Positions 1 through 12,347 of a DNA stretch of 64,000 nt are shown here, piece by piece; the first letter of the stretch is position 1; every line of letters starts with the position of its first letter. Where the stretch lies: assembly GCA_037954325.1 (NCBI GenBank), contig JBBMNZ010000021.1, positions 11,578,616 through 11,642,615 on the forward strand, in the 5' to 3' direction. The notes below the pieces were generated by a model, which worked only from the letters and a program-made list of their open reading frames with translations, had not been told where the DNA came from and ran no database searches. Source of the stretch: Fistularia commersonii (lineage: Eukaryota; Chordata; Actinopteri; Syngnathiformes; Fistulariidae). Both the position numbers and the translations under genes were made by a program.

Positions 1-2541
1 GTTTTGCAAAATGAATATTCATTAGTTTCGATAGCAGAAGCTGCTCTCCTTCACATCTTGAATAGTATGTGGATGAAGGCACAGGAGAATGTTGGCCGGC
101 TGCTGTTTGCTCTTTCATCTACATTTTAAACTATGGAGCCGGTGTGGACCGGTGACTTGCGCAGTGGGTGGTTATTTCCGGAGTAGTCCCCCACTAGCTC
201 TCCATCTCTTGTTGGAATTTTGCAATTTTTGCAAGCATTTCAACTCCTTATCTGAAACTGTAGCGTGGAGTTAAAACATCTAAATATACTGCAATGCATT
301 TATAAATCTCACTAATTAAGAGGTAAATCCAAAAGGAAGGTTCTGCTCTCACGCAGAGTTTGTGACAAGATAACTTCAAAATGCTTGATACAAATATCGC
401 ATTGCCCTCTTTTTGACAAGGTTAAAAGAAATACCTAGCGAAGGAAGATAAAAGCTTGGCTCCTCAAGCTCAATTTTATACCCTCAGCCTCATTAACTCC
501 TGGTAAGTGTGTGATGTTAAGCAGACTTAAAGTCATGCAGACAACTGTCTTCACATCCTCACTATGAAACACATGCTTTGCGACATGCTCATATAACAAA
601 CTTAATCTGGGTGCTTAAAAAAGTATTGCAAGGGGAACGGAGAGAGGGCAGGTATGTCACTGATGTTATAAAGTGGGTCGGTGTTTTTATTGAGTTGAGG
701 CTGCCGCCACTTCAACGGGCTTTGCAGCACGTTCAGGTGTCCCAGAAATGTGAATGACAGATGTGTCTGTGAATGGAAAGGACACGGACGGGCGGTGGGG
801 AAGCGGGGAAGCTAAAGAAAAAGTATGTGATGTTCGTCTTCCGCCCTTGTGCAGACGTGAGAGCAAAAAGCGGAAGGCCGATATAGAGGTGCTAAGTGAA
901 CCGAGGTACACGAGAGATGGAAGACATAAGGTGACTTGAGGGGAACCTAAAGGTCATGAAATACACAGTGCTATCAATGCAAGACCCCCCAGAGATTTAG
1001 GATGAGGGAAATAACCTGAATGAGTTGGTATGAGTTGATGTACTTGAACGTATTTATGCACGGCAAAGAGACAACTTGTCAAATATAGTTTGTGTTCTTG
1101 TGCAGGGAATAAGTGTTTTCAAAGAAAAAGCAACATATGTGCATAAACTGTGCAGAAACAAGCTGCACAAAACACCCTCGACCTTCTAAACCGAATGCAC
1201 AATGAATGATCTCACCTGAATGGTCATTTGCAGTCTATTTTCTAAACACTGATCACCTCACGTCACATCACACAGGATAAACCCTTGAACCAAATCCTCA
1301 TGGGTCACCAAACACCTAAGTCCCCACTAATAATACCACATGCTCTTGGCAATTCAGGTGGCAGGGAGGCTATTAATACCCACAGTCGGTTTCATGCCAC
1401 ATATAAGAGACACATAAACGCAGCCATCATAGAGGGGAAACAATTCACTGGCTGCCGCCACTGGCCACTATGAAAGAAACAGATGTCACATGCTTGTGCA
1501 CTCAGGTGCTAATTATTGCAGTAATCCTTGTACATCAACACCAAACACGGAAAAACTATGAACTGACAACGATGTGTGTACGTGTCAGCAGTGAGGTCTT
1601 CTTGTCCTCAAGCCCACCCTTCCTGAAGTTATTTCCTGTCTTACATTGGTCACTTCCCGAACAGGGAGGTTATACATACAAAAAAAAAAAAAAGACACAC
1701 TCGTTCTAATCTTGTGTGATGAGGCAAAGTAGACGGGGGATGACGATTAAAAATATGAATTATGATTCTGGTTTGGCAATCAACATAAATTGATTCCTTA
1801 ATGAGAAGTATTAAAATTATCTATTGTTGTTAGCAAATCATTAACTGCAGATTTTTCACAACATTTAGTTAAGGATCTTGTACTGTATCTCACAGTAAAT
1901 TGCAAAGCAAGATATCAGATACAGCCAGGGACGTGGTTCTTTTTTCAGTTGTCAGGTCTACAGTACATGATTTCAGCCGCCACAGACGGATTGAAGCAGC
2001 TCACCAACAACGGCCCCAGATCAGAGGTAGATCTGTGTTTGCCCCGCGCACACAAATAGGCTGGGGTGGTGCTACGTGTGAACCGCCCAACCAAGTGAGC
2101 CACAGGACTCACCGACACCTGGCCAAGCAATTCCAGGTATCTGGCACCTTGATATTTGGAGCCTATCTGCGAAGAACCACAGCCATGTGCACCAATGACA
2201 GGATTTATCTGTGCGGTTGATGGATGAGCTTTCAAGACTGGCAAATTTGCTGATCAGCTGAGATGTCAGTTCTATCAGTAGAGAACAGGGCATAACAAAG
2301 AAACCGTGTATACATTTGATTATAGAATCACTGGGTGTTTATTGGCAAAATGTTACATTTTGGGCTTTTGTTACAAAAAGCAATTTGGGGAACAGAACTG
2401 TTTTCCCAGAGAACAAGTCTTGGAGTCACTGACCTTTTGTTACCACTGTTGCTACTTCAAGTTTTGGAACAGACTGGTTTACAATGTAAGATAAGAAGGA
2501 ACGTGGATAAGATGTATTTGGAAAACTGGCCACCACTTCGG
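1..2541. other. gene-poor sequence, nothing recognised
   Basis: AT-rich non-coding sequence. Open frames are short (the longest is about 106 codons, with an overlapping frame on the other strand) and none resembles a known protein. A run of A lies at about 1680-1693. I see no splice-flanked exon. Confidence 0.6.
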
Positions 2542-2695
2542 GTGACTGCACCTCAGTTGGTAGAGCGAATGCCTTTCCAATTGGAAGATTGGCGGTTTGA
2601 TTCCCAGCTCCTATCTGCATGCCAAAGTGTCCCTGGGTTCAGTCCTTGGTCAGTCCAAGTCTTGGGACACTGAACCCCCAGTTGCTCCCAATAAT
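2542..2695 (+). repeat. tRNA-derived SINE, teleost type
   Basis: The head reads like a tRNA gene, with an A-box-like CTCAGTTGGTAGAGC at about 2552-2566 and a B-box-like GGTTTGATTCC at 2594-2604. The body carries a string common to fish SINEs (a GTGTCC..GGG segment, then GACACTGAACCCCCAGTTGCTCCC-like sequence at 2666-2689). It lacks a cloverleaf acceptor stem, so it is not a functional tRNA. A second copy of the same family lies near 53.43-53.56 kb. The family name is not assigned. Confidence 0.7.
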
Positions 2696-5600
2696 CTGGT
2701 TGGAGAATTGTACTGCAGTTCTGCAGCCATCGATATGTGACCGTTTGTGATCGCTATCTAGTGTTAAGCGCAATATGAATTGAGACCATTTTTCTTAATG
2801 TGTGTCACTTTGCCGTGTAGTTGTATTGCTGCATCTACAACACAGCCCAATGCTGCTTGCTGACAGACATGGTGAAAGAATGAAGAAACCAACAAAAACT
2901 AGTAACATTTTAATCCAAGATTTATTTACCCATAACCTATTACCCAGACCAAAAACAGGCCCACTGTGTTTGCCAAGCCACTGGCAAAGGTTTTTTTTGG
3001 CACCACAAACTGAGCACTGCTTGTGTTCCTGCTTTGAAAATGAAAAAAAAAAGAGTCCACCTTTAACAAGAGTCTGGAGGCCAGTGTTCTCAAACTTTTA
3101 CATTGCTCTCAAACATTTGTGTGAAAGGTACCGGAAGGATAAAATTAGTGGAAATGGAATTCCCACGAACCCTCTGGGTCAGGGTGATGGATTACAAAGA
3201 GAACTCTGAAGAGAACTGGATAAAGCTCACCTGAATTTGTTCAGATGTGTTGGCTAATGTCTGACAACATGAAACTGAAGGGCAATATATTAGATCTGCA
3301 AATGTATGTCATATGTTGTCTATTACATTATATGATAGTTGTTATTTTCGTGGCCTATTTCATGACAACATTCAAATTATGTAGTTATAGGAAATTGTGA
3401 AGAAAATATAAATACTGCTCTAGATGGGTAATGCAAATAATAAATTACAAAATCACAACCCCCCCTGTTTTGAAGGAGAAAAGTTATATTTAAATAAGAT
3501 CGGTCTTTTTTCCTCTTGCACTGTAACAAGTTTCTGGAATCCAATAATCCTGTCGTACTGCCACATTGTGAGACTGAATAGCAAGTCAGTGAATTAAGGG
3601 AGTCTTAATGAAGCCACAAGACTGTTGACATCAAACACTTCCTGGATCTGGGATTTCCACACACGTGAACTGTCTACATTTCTTAGAATCATTATAGTCT
3701 TAGCTGTGTGAGGTCCATTGACACAGTCCAGCCACCTAATCCAGTCGTGAACTAGGGAAGTACAAATTGGTTCTGGATTTTTTTTAATGTCTTATCCAAT
3801 GTTTTCTTGTTGGGTTAAGGCTCTACATTAAACCAAAGGCGTCTTTCGAAACATCCACAGACTGGCTTTTATAGATTATCGGAAACATTTGCAATACATT
3901 CAAGTATGACTTGATATGGGACAGGGCAGAAAAGGGAGAGGAGAAAAGTCCATCCACCCAGATTGCCATCTGCTTGTCTGGTCAGGTTGACCAGGTTGCT
4001 TCTGTCCCAAGCCTTACCTCCAGTCTCAGGGGGAACCCCAGGGCACTCCAAATCTAGAGAAGTATGTTCTGGTTTGACAACAGGGCCTCCTGCCAGTTGG
4101 AAAGATCCCAAATTCCATCCTTAAGAGATGCTCAGCATTCTCTAGTGACTCCTTTCGGCGCAAGGGAGCAGTGGCACTCTAGTCTACCGAAAGACATCTG
4201 TGCTTCTGATGGTATGTCTGAAGCTAAGTGCGGCCAGCTTGCAGAGGAAAATTTTTAGCCTTTTTGTATCTATGATCTACATTTTTTATTCTCTACCCAG
4301 AAGTCATGACAACAACGTAAGCCAACAAGGCCCAAGAGGCCTCCTTCCTTTGCCCAGTGGCCACCTTCACCATCTTTGTGGACCAATACCCCCTCGGATT
4401 GCCACATCAATGAGCACGCTGCTCTGGGATACCAGTGAGGCTTGAAAATGGCCTGTTTGGATTCCATGTCACCTCCTCCAGAATGCAGGGAAAACTAAAC
4501 CGGAGGTGTTACTTAATAAGACAATGTTGACAGGGTTCTTTGCCAAACATTCCCAATTTGCCTGGTCTGTCTGGCAGATTTCCCCACCTCCTGATCCAGC
4601 TGCTAAGCAGGTGGTGATTATTTGACACCTCTTCAATCAAGTATCCAATATATGCTGCTATAGATCCAATTATCTTTATTGCCAAGTTGATCATTGACCT
4701 TTGGCCTTAAGTGTCCTGGTATCATATAAATGTGTGGGTATTCTTAAGCTTAAACATTATGACCGGTCTTTGGCTACCAGAGACGTCCAAACATGACAAC
4801 GAAAAAAACATTTTTTTTGGGGGGAGTGAATTAGGCAGGAATGTTTCCTCCAGTCAATTCCTTCCATGTTTCTCCATCACTGAAACTGACTTGAAGTCTC
4901 CCAAAATACAAAAGCAACTCAGATCACACTTTCAAATAGTCTTCGCTGTTCAACAAAATAGCCAATAGTTACGGTTCAGTTTTCATTCACTGTGCACCAG
5001 CTCAAATGCAAAAAACTGTGCGTTATATGTGCATAGCTGGCTCACCATATTCTCATAAAATTTAAAAAGAGCTTTTATAAAAATATTTATGGACTCCTTT
5101 ACAAATCATGAAATTGCTTCAACTCAACAATGCACCGCTTGAAGAACAGTCCCAGAGAAAGCATTCTTGTCTATTTATTTACTCAGTCCTTGTATGGCCT
5201 CTGCTTCTGGATCCACTCAAGTGTAAAATGTTTTGCTCTCACTGAAACCCACAGAGAGAAAGTCTGCAAAATTAAAATCCACTCATCCTCAACATTTTAT
5301 TACTTAAAAGACTGGAATAAGCTTTCAGCATTTGTTTACTTAAATATTTAGTTTAGTTGTTTGACCTTACAAAGCACAAAAAATATAGAAGATACATCTT
5401 CTCAATCTGACTAAACAGAAAATAGGCTGTTTTATGTTATGTATGTTGTTATGTTACATTAGGTATGTCAATCAGTTTGAAACCATGGTGATGTTGAAGG
5501 AAATGAAAGCAAACATCTGAAGGGAATAAAACGGAGTATGTAGGAGAATGGCAATAAAAGTATACCACTAAAAAAAATCTTCTCCGACCACACGTGCGTT

Positions 5601-6189
5601 AAACAGCTAATAGATATATTAAGAAATCCTTAATTACTGTCTCGCTGATAGCTACACATCTGTGTTCATCACCATTTAATATATATCATCTGTTTATTAT
5701 ATTTTCATTAGCTGGGAAAGCCGAGCTCTTACAGTGACATTAAACTCCAAAGTTGTTTTGGTCCTTGGACTCTCTTCATGCAGGCCTGTGCTGGACTCTT
5801 TCCATGGCCATTTGGCTGGCTTCCTTCTCTGCAGCTGAGGAGGGTCAGGGGGCATTGGCTCACCCACACACTTTGGTTCATTTTCTAGGAAGGCGCATAG
5901 ATAGGACGGCGGAGCAGTTTTTCTCCTCTGACAGCATTATGACCTGGCTGACGAATTCCTCTGGACACTCAGACTTCATTCCATTTCGAAGCAAAACAAG
6001 AACTGATTTTTGGTTGTCACGTTTGTTAAACAGCTGTGCTGCTGATAAAAACATAGACATCCATCTTCATCCAGGAATAAAATCAAAAGGAGTAATTGAG
6101 TGAGACAGAATTGCAATTTTCCTAAAAGTTACTAACCTCAAACCTCATCTCATTGAAAATAAACATAAAATATAGTGGGGTGGTCACGC

Positions 6190-6195
<6 letters not shown>
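2696..6195. other. gene-poor sequence
   Basis: No gene recognised. One 135-codon plus-strand frame (2802-3209) exists, but it has no recognisable domain and contains homopolymer-encoded lysine runs. It is probably chance. Confidence 0.55.

Positions 6196-6239
<44 letters not shown>
6196..6239. repeat. (AT)n microsatellite
   Basis: About 22 uninterrupted AT dinucleotides, followed by an A-rich and then an ACAC-rich stretch at 6270-6330. Confidence 0.95.
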
Positions 6240-6242
<3 letters not shown>

Positions 6243-8956
6243 TAGGGTTAGATGGAGGCAGATGACAAAAAAAATTTGGAAAAAAAAAAAACACAAACAC
6301 ACGCACGTTGCAAACACACACATGCGCGTTGATCAGACACTGCTTTAGGAGCCAATACACGCTACTCTAAAGGAAAACGGAAGTCATGGATTTATGACCA
6401 GATGAAACTGATCTTGTAACATATTTGTCAGACACCAATGCCCAAATAAAAGTCAATAAATCTCTCTGTCTTAGCATTAAGTTCGAACGCATTTTCGGAT
6501 AGCTGCTGACCAATCACAGCCAGATCTGACACGTGTGTCTTCTTAATTTTTGTTTGTCAAGTCAAAATTTCAAAATTTGACAGGTAGACAGACTTGTGAA
6601 TGATGTATTGTTTCGGTGTTTAAGCTTTTCTAGGGATATTTATAGTTGTATTTAGATTTTTGTATTACTTACTTTTACATTAAATATCATTATCACTTTT
6701 CACGTAACAAATTACTTCCTTAAAAGCTGATGCAAAGCGTCTGCAAAATACGTCTTGGTTAACATACATTTAAACATACACGCAAATGACTTAGCAGACG
6801 TTAAATGGCCTGTACCCACTTGCAGCTGATACCAAGCCTGCCATTGCCAAACTTAAATTACTTGCCTGCTATGACATAACTTCGGTCTCAGGGATGTAGT
6901 CTAGACTGAGATGATTTGATCCACCTCCTCCCTCCAGCATTCAATAGCAACAGCCAGGGACCCCATTAACACCAACATACTCACTAACACATAGAGTACA
7001 TGCTATTACAGATGATGGCAGCTGCTATAAAAAAAGACAGCACACAGCGTTTTCAGCGCACATAAAGAGTCCCTAAACGAATGGCTTACATTAGGAAGTG
7101 TCGCTTGATGTAACCCTCTTATACATCAACTACAAAATACAGTTCCAGAGTGATTTCGATGATGGTTCAAGGAAGCTGTTTTTGACCACAAGAGCACCTG
7201 TGTTTCATATTCAGTAACTAATTAACAGGAAACTACCAATATATTTCAACAACTTTGGAGACAAGTAGCAATCTTTTACAACTACTAACTTAGAGCAGAG
7301 TAGGTTTTTTTGGTAAATTTAACCTGCACTTTAAATATGACGGCGTTGGTGTTGGCGAGAAGAGTTACTTTGCAATCTGTCGCACTCGCACCTCCGTCAC
7401 ATCAATGCACAGCAACACCAGTTTTTATTCACATCTATTTCTATATTTTATCCAGCAGTGTTTGGAACAGACTACCGTGGCGCCAATTGTTACACTTTTA
7501 AAGTCATAAAACTCTATTTTGACTGACTCGCCACATAGCCTTGAATTGTTGGCCTAAATGTTGCCCACTTCTATATAAAGGTCAGATGTCTCATCCGCCT
7601 TATTTGGCCTTGACTGATGTTGTTGATTTGTTATGTCTGCCTAAACTGAGCCAATGGTCCACCTTCCACGGCCCCTGTCTGGCCCCGGTTATTTTGCGAT
7701 CATCGCATTTGGAGAAAGTCTGGACGACAATTCACTTTCAAGTGCTGTAACTGGGGCATTTGTGCCAACAGCATCCAGGATTAGACACAAATACATCCCC
7801 TATCTGGGACTCTTGTGCGTTTTTTCGTGGTGAGGCCTTGTTGGCAGCCGAGGTATGCTGTTCATGTGATGGAGCCTCACTCAACGCCCAATGTCATGAA
7901 TAGAGTATCAAGTAAAAATGCATACAAAGAGATATGCAAATTGAGATGCAATTAACAAAGTCATCACACAGAACTCAGTGATATATCTGCTCCACAGACC
8001 AAAGCCTGATCACATGTGTGCTGGAGACGATTGAGCGGATGAATGGATGATCACTTCTCATCAAGCTCCAGAGTTTCCCTTCGACATATGGAGCAGAAAT
8101 CAGGAGATTCTCCTTCTGTAAGACATCCTCCCGTATACAGTAAATACAACGGTTTATGGTAACTAGGTAATGCCTGCAGGAGGCAAGACAGGACTCTTAA
8201 TACAAAAGGACTGAAGGTGTCTGAACTAACTTGAGTCCCGTGCTGCCTTTTACAGACTTGTTTTGCCTCATTCCACTTCATTCAGACGGGAGTCTTTTTA
8301 CCGTTTTTAGTTTTTCTGAACCCTTGTGGCTGTACCATATTTTGGTGTTCCCTTAAAATGTGGGATGACTTTTGCATCAACAATCACAGACAGAAGCTGA
8401 AATATTTTGGTGTCTCTGATGATATCGTCTTTTCAATGATCCCGCTGTGTCAAACATGGGTGCAGCTGGAGATTACACCAATTTAGTCACGAGAGAGCTT
8501 GCAGTTTAAAGACCATTTAATATGTAATCTGACGTGGATTTGGACATTTTCATTTAGATCCTCTGGGTATTTCGGGATCATTTAGGGTTTGCAGTGCATA
8601 CATAATGAAAGTTCAACTTTGAAATAGCTTGGATGAGCTGCTTTTATGAAAAATAAACAACAAAAACACACATATGGGCCGTTAATGTTTTTTGTTAACA
8701 GATATATGGTCATGCAATGGAATCAAATACTCTAAACAGTAAAAATACACAAACCTGATATATGGAGGCAATGCTGAAGTTCATGATCGCTTCCTATTGA
8801 TTGGGATTTAAACCTTATCTGCGAATAAAACCTCCCCTGCTTCACACAGGCAGAAACTATGGCAGTATGGGGAGGGTTGATTGCAATGCCAAGTGGAGAC
8901 AATGTTTTTAAAAAGTGCTTTTTTTTGCAGTTAATTCCACTCTAGAGATTCACCGG
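6240..8956. other. gene-poor sequence
   Basis: AT-rich, with short open frames on both strands only. No exon, repeat family or RNA gene is recognised. Confidence 0.55.
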
Positions 8957-8985
8957 GGAGAGAGAGAAAGAGAAAGAGAAAGAGA

Positions 8986-9030
<45 letters not shown>
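8957..9030. repeat. (GA)n / (GAGAAA)n microsatellite
   Basis: A purine-only tract on the plus strand. It begins as GAGAAA hexamers and passes into pure GA dinucleotides. Impure GA sequence continues to about 9056. Confidence 0.95.
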
Positions 9031-11599
9031 GGGGAGCGATGAAGAGACAGAGAGAGAATGTGTGACTGTATCCTTGGCATTTCTGCAGCTCTCCAGAGTG
9101 TGTCAAGTCTCGCCAGCCTCCCGTCCACGTGAGCTGACTGGACGAGGCTGTGCATGTACTTGAGCATCTCTCACATCAAATATAAATACACTCTCCTTGC
9201 CCGCCATAAACAACGGCACACACGCACCTTATCACACACTATTAAAAGCTGGGAATTGACCTAAACACACTGGCATGGCTGAAGTGTGACCGTCCAGACC
9301 TATACTCTTTCCTGATATTCGCACTGATGTGCAAAGGCAAACAGGATGGTATGCAGCTATTTCTTACCCCAAAAGGAAATGCCTTTGCAGTAGGGACAGC
9401 ATATGTCACAATATAAATACCTCTGTTCGGCCAGATTGTTCAGATGATATTATATGAAGGGAATTGAATGTAGAGCGATTGCCTATAGAGTACTAGCACA
9501 GTGGAGAGCGTTTGCATAGTTAAAGAACCAACAGGGACGATAGGTCATGCGGGTAACGTGAAGCCGCGACTCGAAACCTGACCATCATTTTATAAGAAAT
9601 TTGAGCATTGCAGTTAAACGAAGAGAAACTGCTTCGTCTTCGACACCCAATACTGTTAATCAATTCAGCAAGCAGAAGGCGACCAGTCCCTGCCTCTGCC
9701 TCCCGGCCAGATGAATATTAATCCCTGGAAAAATCCCACACACGTGCAGGAACATAATACTGTAATATTAGTCCCTAAGATTGAGAACGGCTACAGAAAC
9801 TAAGACGCTGGGCTTAGACCGATCTCCGAAATGTGCCCGTGCTCTTTACACAAACATACTCAGGTACTCCCACACAAATCACAAGTCATCTCTCCTGGCA
9901 GGCTGCATCTGAACTCATCTTACCATGAGGATCATAAAACAGACCTGTGACCAAGGTGAGGAACAGCAACTGCTTGAAAGTGTTGTAAGTCAGTAAGACC
10001 TGCCGAAAATATCCCTGCATGAATACTGAAACCACCGTTGCAAAAAAAAAAACCAAACCTAAATATCCGTGTGTGAAAAAATTCATGATAACACAGATCC
10101 GTCACGTGATTCGGATAGTGACTTTATTAATAGCATTTTTGCATTAAAGCTTCTCCATGCCAGCAGAAATCTAATAAACCATCAGATATTTTCATCTATA
10201 ATGAGTTCACCTTATCCTTAAATCTAAAAATCACTTCATAAAAAAGACTTAAGGGAATTATGCAAGCATTGTGGGGAATTTGCAAGTTTGCAAATGTTAA
10301 CTTAACATTACAGCGTGACTCGTATAGAATATTCATCGGCTTATGTTTTAAAACAAGCTAAAATTCTTGTAATATGGTTTGCAAGTTCAGAAATGCCTGA
10401 AGTGTACCTTCCATAGAAAGATGATCTGGTCCCTCCTCTTTGTGGGCTTTCAGAAATGAAATATCTGTTACACTCACCGACTCTCCAACTGTTAATTGAT
10501 TTATTTGCGAAGTGCAAACATGCAAATTCAGCTGTAACATTTTCCAAATAGAAGTTGATCTACGGTACAGTATTTGTGGAAAATGTTGAAATATATGTCA
10601 TTAATCTGCTCCTGTGACCACCCACCACATTTAGAGGGTAGTGCAATCTTATTTATGCTCAGCGGGAGCTCAGATGAGAGATCGTCAGGGAGACTAGCAG
10701 AGAAGCCTGATGAAAGATCTAATGTGTTTACCGAGTTAGCAGAGACTTTGGCTGATTAAGAAAAAAAAAAAAACGACGCTTTGGCAGCAGTGCAGTGCAG
10801 CCTGTTTCTGTCCCATAGACAGCTCTGCACTGCAGTGCTTGTGTGTGCACGTGAGGAAGAGCGCACATGGCAGAGGATTAGAGTCCATCCACATATCCAC
10901 CAGTGAGGACCCCCACCCCACCCTCGCCAACTTCCTTTTTAGACAAATCTACACCCCTTGATACACTAATGCAGTTCCTCAGTTCTTTTCATCTCTTTGT
11001 CAAATGAACATCCAGTCCTGGAATCCTCTTTCCCCTGAATAACTGAATTTATCCGCCATAATAGGCACTTCGTCCCCTCGAACTGCCTGTCTACCCGGCA
11101 ATCTGAAGTAATTTAGCCATCAGTCAACATGGAGAGTCCTCTACATCTCACATTTAGTTCTTTTGCATCTTCCCTTTCTGGGCCGACTATGGCCTGAAGG
11201 TGTACTTTTTCTATACACGGCCCGCCATCTGCGGCATATTAACCCCTTATCTCCCAGCTGCGTAGAATTCAGATTCCCTCATCATGTCTCTTTTATCGGG
11301 GGAAACAGATTCCTGTGGTTGGACAGCGGACAGTGATGGTGATAGATAAGCCGCGGTGCGGGGAGGGCAGGGGGCTCTTGGAGTTTGGGGTGTTGGGCCA
11401 AAATGATAGTTTCTGAGTGGGTGACAATGGGGAAGCTTGGTGTTGTTCCAGTGGCAGGACACTGAAGGCCAACAGAGACAGAGAGAAAAGACAGTGGAAA
11501 TGTACCAGGGCCTGTTTTACCCAACCTGCTGGGGTGGAAGTCTCCATGTCTATCATGGATTTCATAATCTAATGCTAAAGTTGCTAATAAATATCTATG
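9031..11599. other. gene-poor sequence
   Basis: No coding gene recognised. Overlapping minus-strand frames at 11247-11602 cover one GC-richer patch in three registers and show no domain. Confidence 0.5.
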
Positions 11600-11636
11600 C
11601 ATCTATCTATCTATCTATCTATCCATCTATCCATCT
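11600..11636. repeat. (ATCT)n / (ATCC)n microsatellite
   Basis: Tetranucleotide ATCT repeats that become ATCC/ATCT toward the 3' side. Confidence 0.9.
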
Positions 11637-11891
11637 TTCCTCTGACTCCATATTATGAATAAAAAAAAAAACAAACATAGGCCTTTTCCAATATTTAGCC
11701 TATATCCTGGCCAAAACACACAAATGCTTCACCACATTGGAGTGTGTGGTGTGAGACATTGGTGGGATTTTATCAGTGCTACTGTAATAATTGTACAATA
11801 TTTTATTCAAATGCCAAGTGGTTTAGCAAATGTTTACAAATCAATGAGTATAATGTGCAAACATTTTTTATCTCACTGAACAAAACAGATA

Positions 11892-12347
11892 ATGTTAATT
11901 CACTCTGGTGGGTTCACTCCCCAAAATGAGTTGGAAAAATATTCAATTACAGCAGCGTTTCTGCATTACTTGAATCAAATGATGGGAAAATCTCTCCACA
12001 TGGAATTGGAAAGTCTATCAGGTATGATGGCGAACATGTGTAGCGAGGCTGACGAGCACAACAAGTGTCCCACTCTTTTTTGTGCAGCACTAGGGATTAA
12101 CTGTGTGTTACTAAGTATAGCTTTTGGCTTTGCGGTCATTGTCTATGTTTTTATTCCACAGAGGACCAAAATGCGATGCTGGTTTGGGGCACTGGCCTCC
12201 ACTATAGCTACAACTTTGTTACGTTCTTGGTTTATGCAAGACATTGTTTTTTTCTCTAGAGATGGGTGTTTTTGGTCTTTTTCTATATTGTGTCGTTTTA
12301 AACGTTTTAAAATTACAGTTTTTTTTTTTTTAAATGATGGAAATTAG
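11892..12347 (+). other. unrecognised 151-codon open frame
   Basis: I do not recognise this frame. It is open for 151 codons in AT-rich sequence, where stops should be frequent. It includes a hydrophobic stretch of about 25 residues near residues 68-92 (FCAALGINCVLLSIAFGFAV then IVYVF) that could span a membrane, followed by a basic PQRTK. The C-terminal part is coded by T-rich sequence and ends in a phenylalanine run from a poly-T tract, which argues against a conserved protein. No splice acceptor or promoter was identified. It may be chance or a decayed mobile-element fragment. Confidence 0.15.

Noticed and set aside
2542..2615. A functional tRNA gene
   Set aside because: The acceptor stem and anticodon arm do not fold, and the sequence continues into a SINE body.
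3082..3098. CAGTGTTCTCAAACTTT, resembling a hAT transposon terminus
   Set aside because: Only one possible end was seen, with no matching inverted terminus or 8-bp target duplication.
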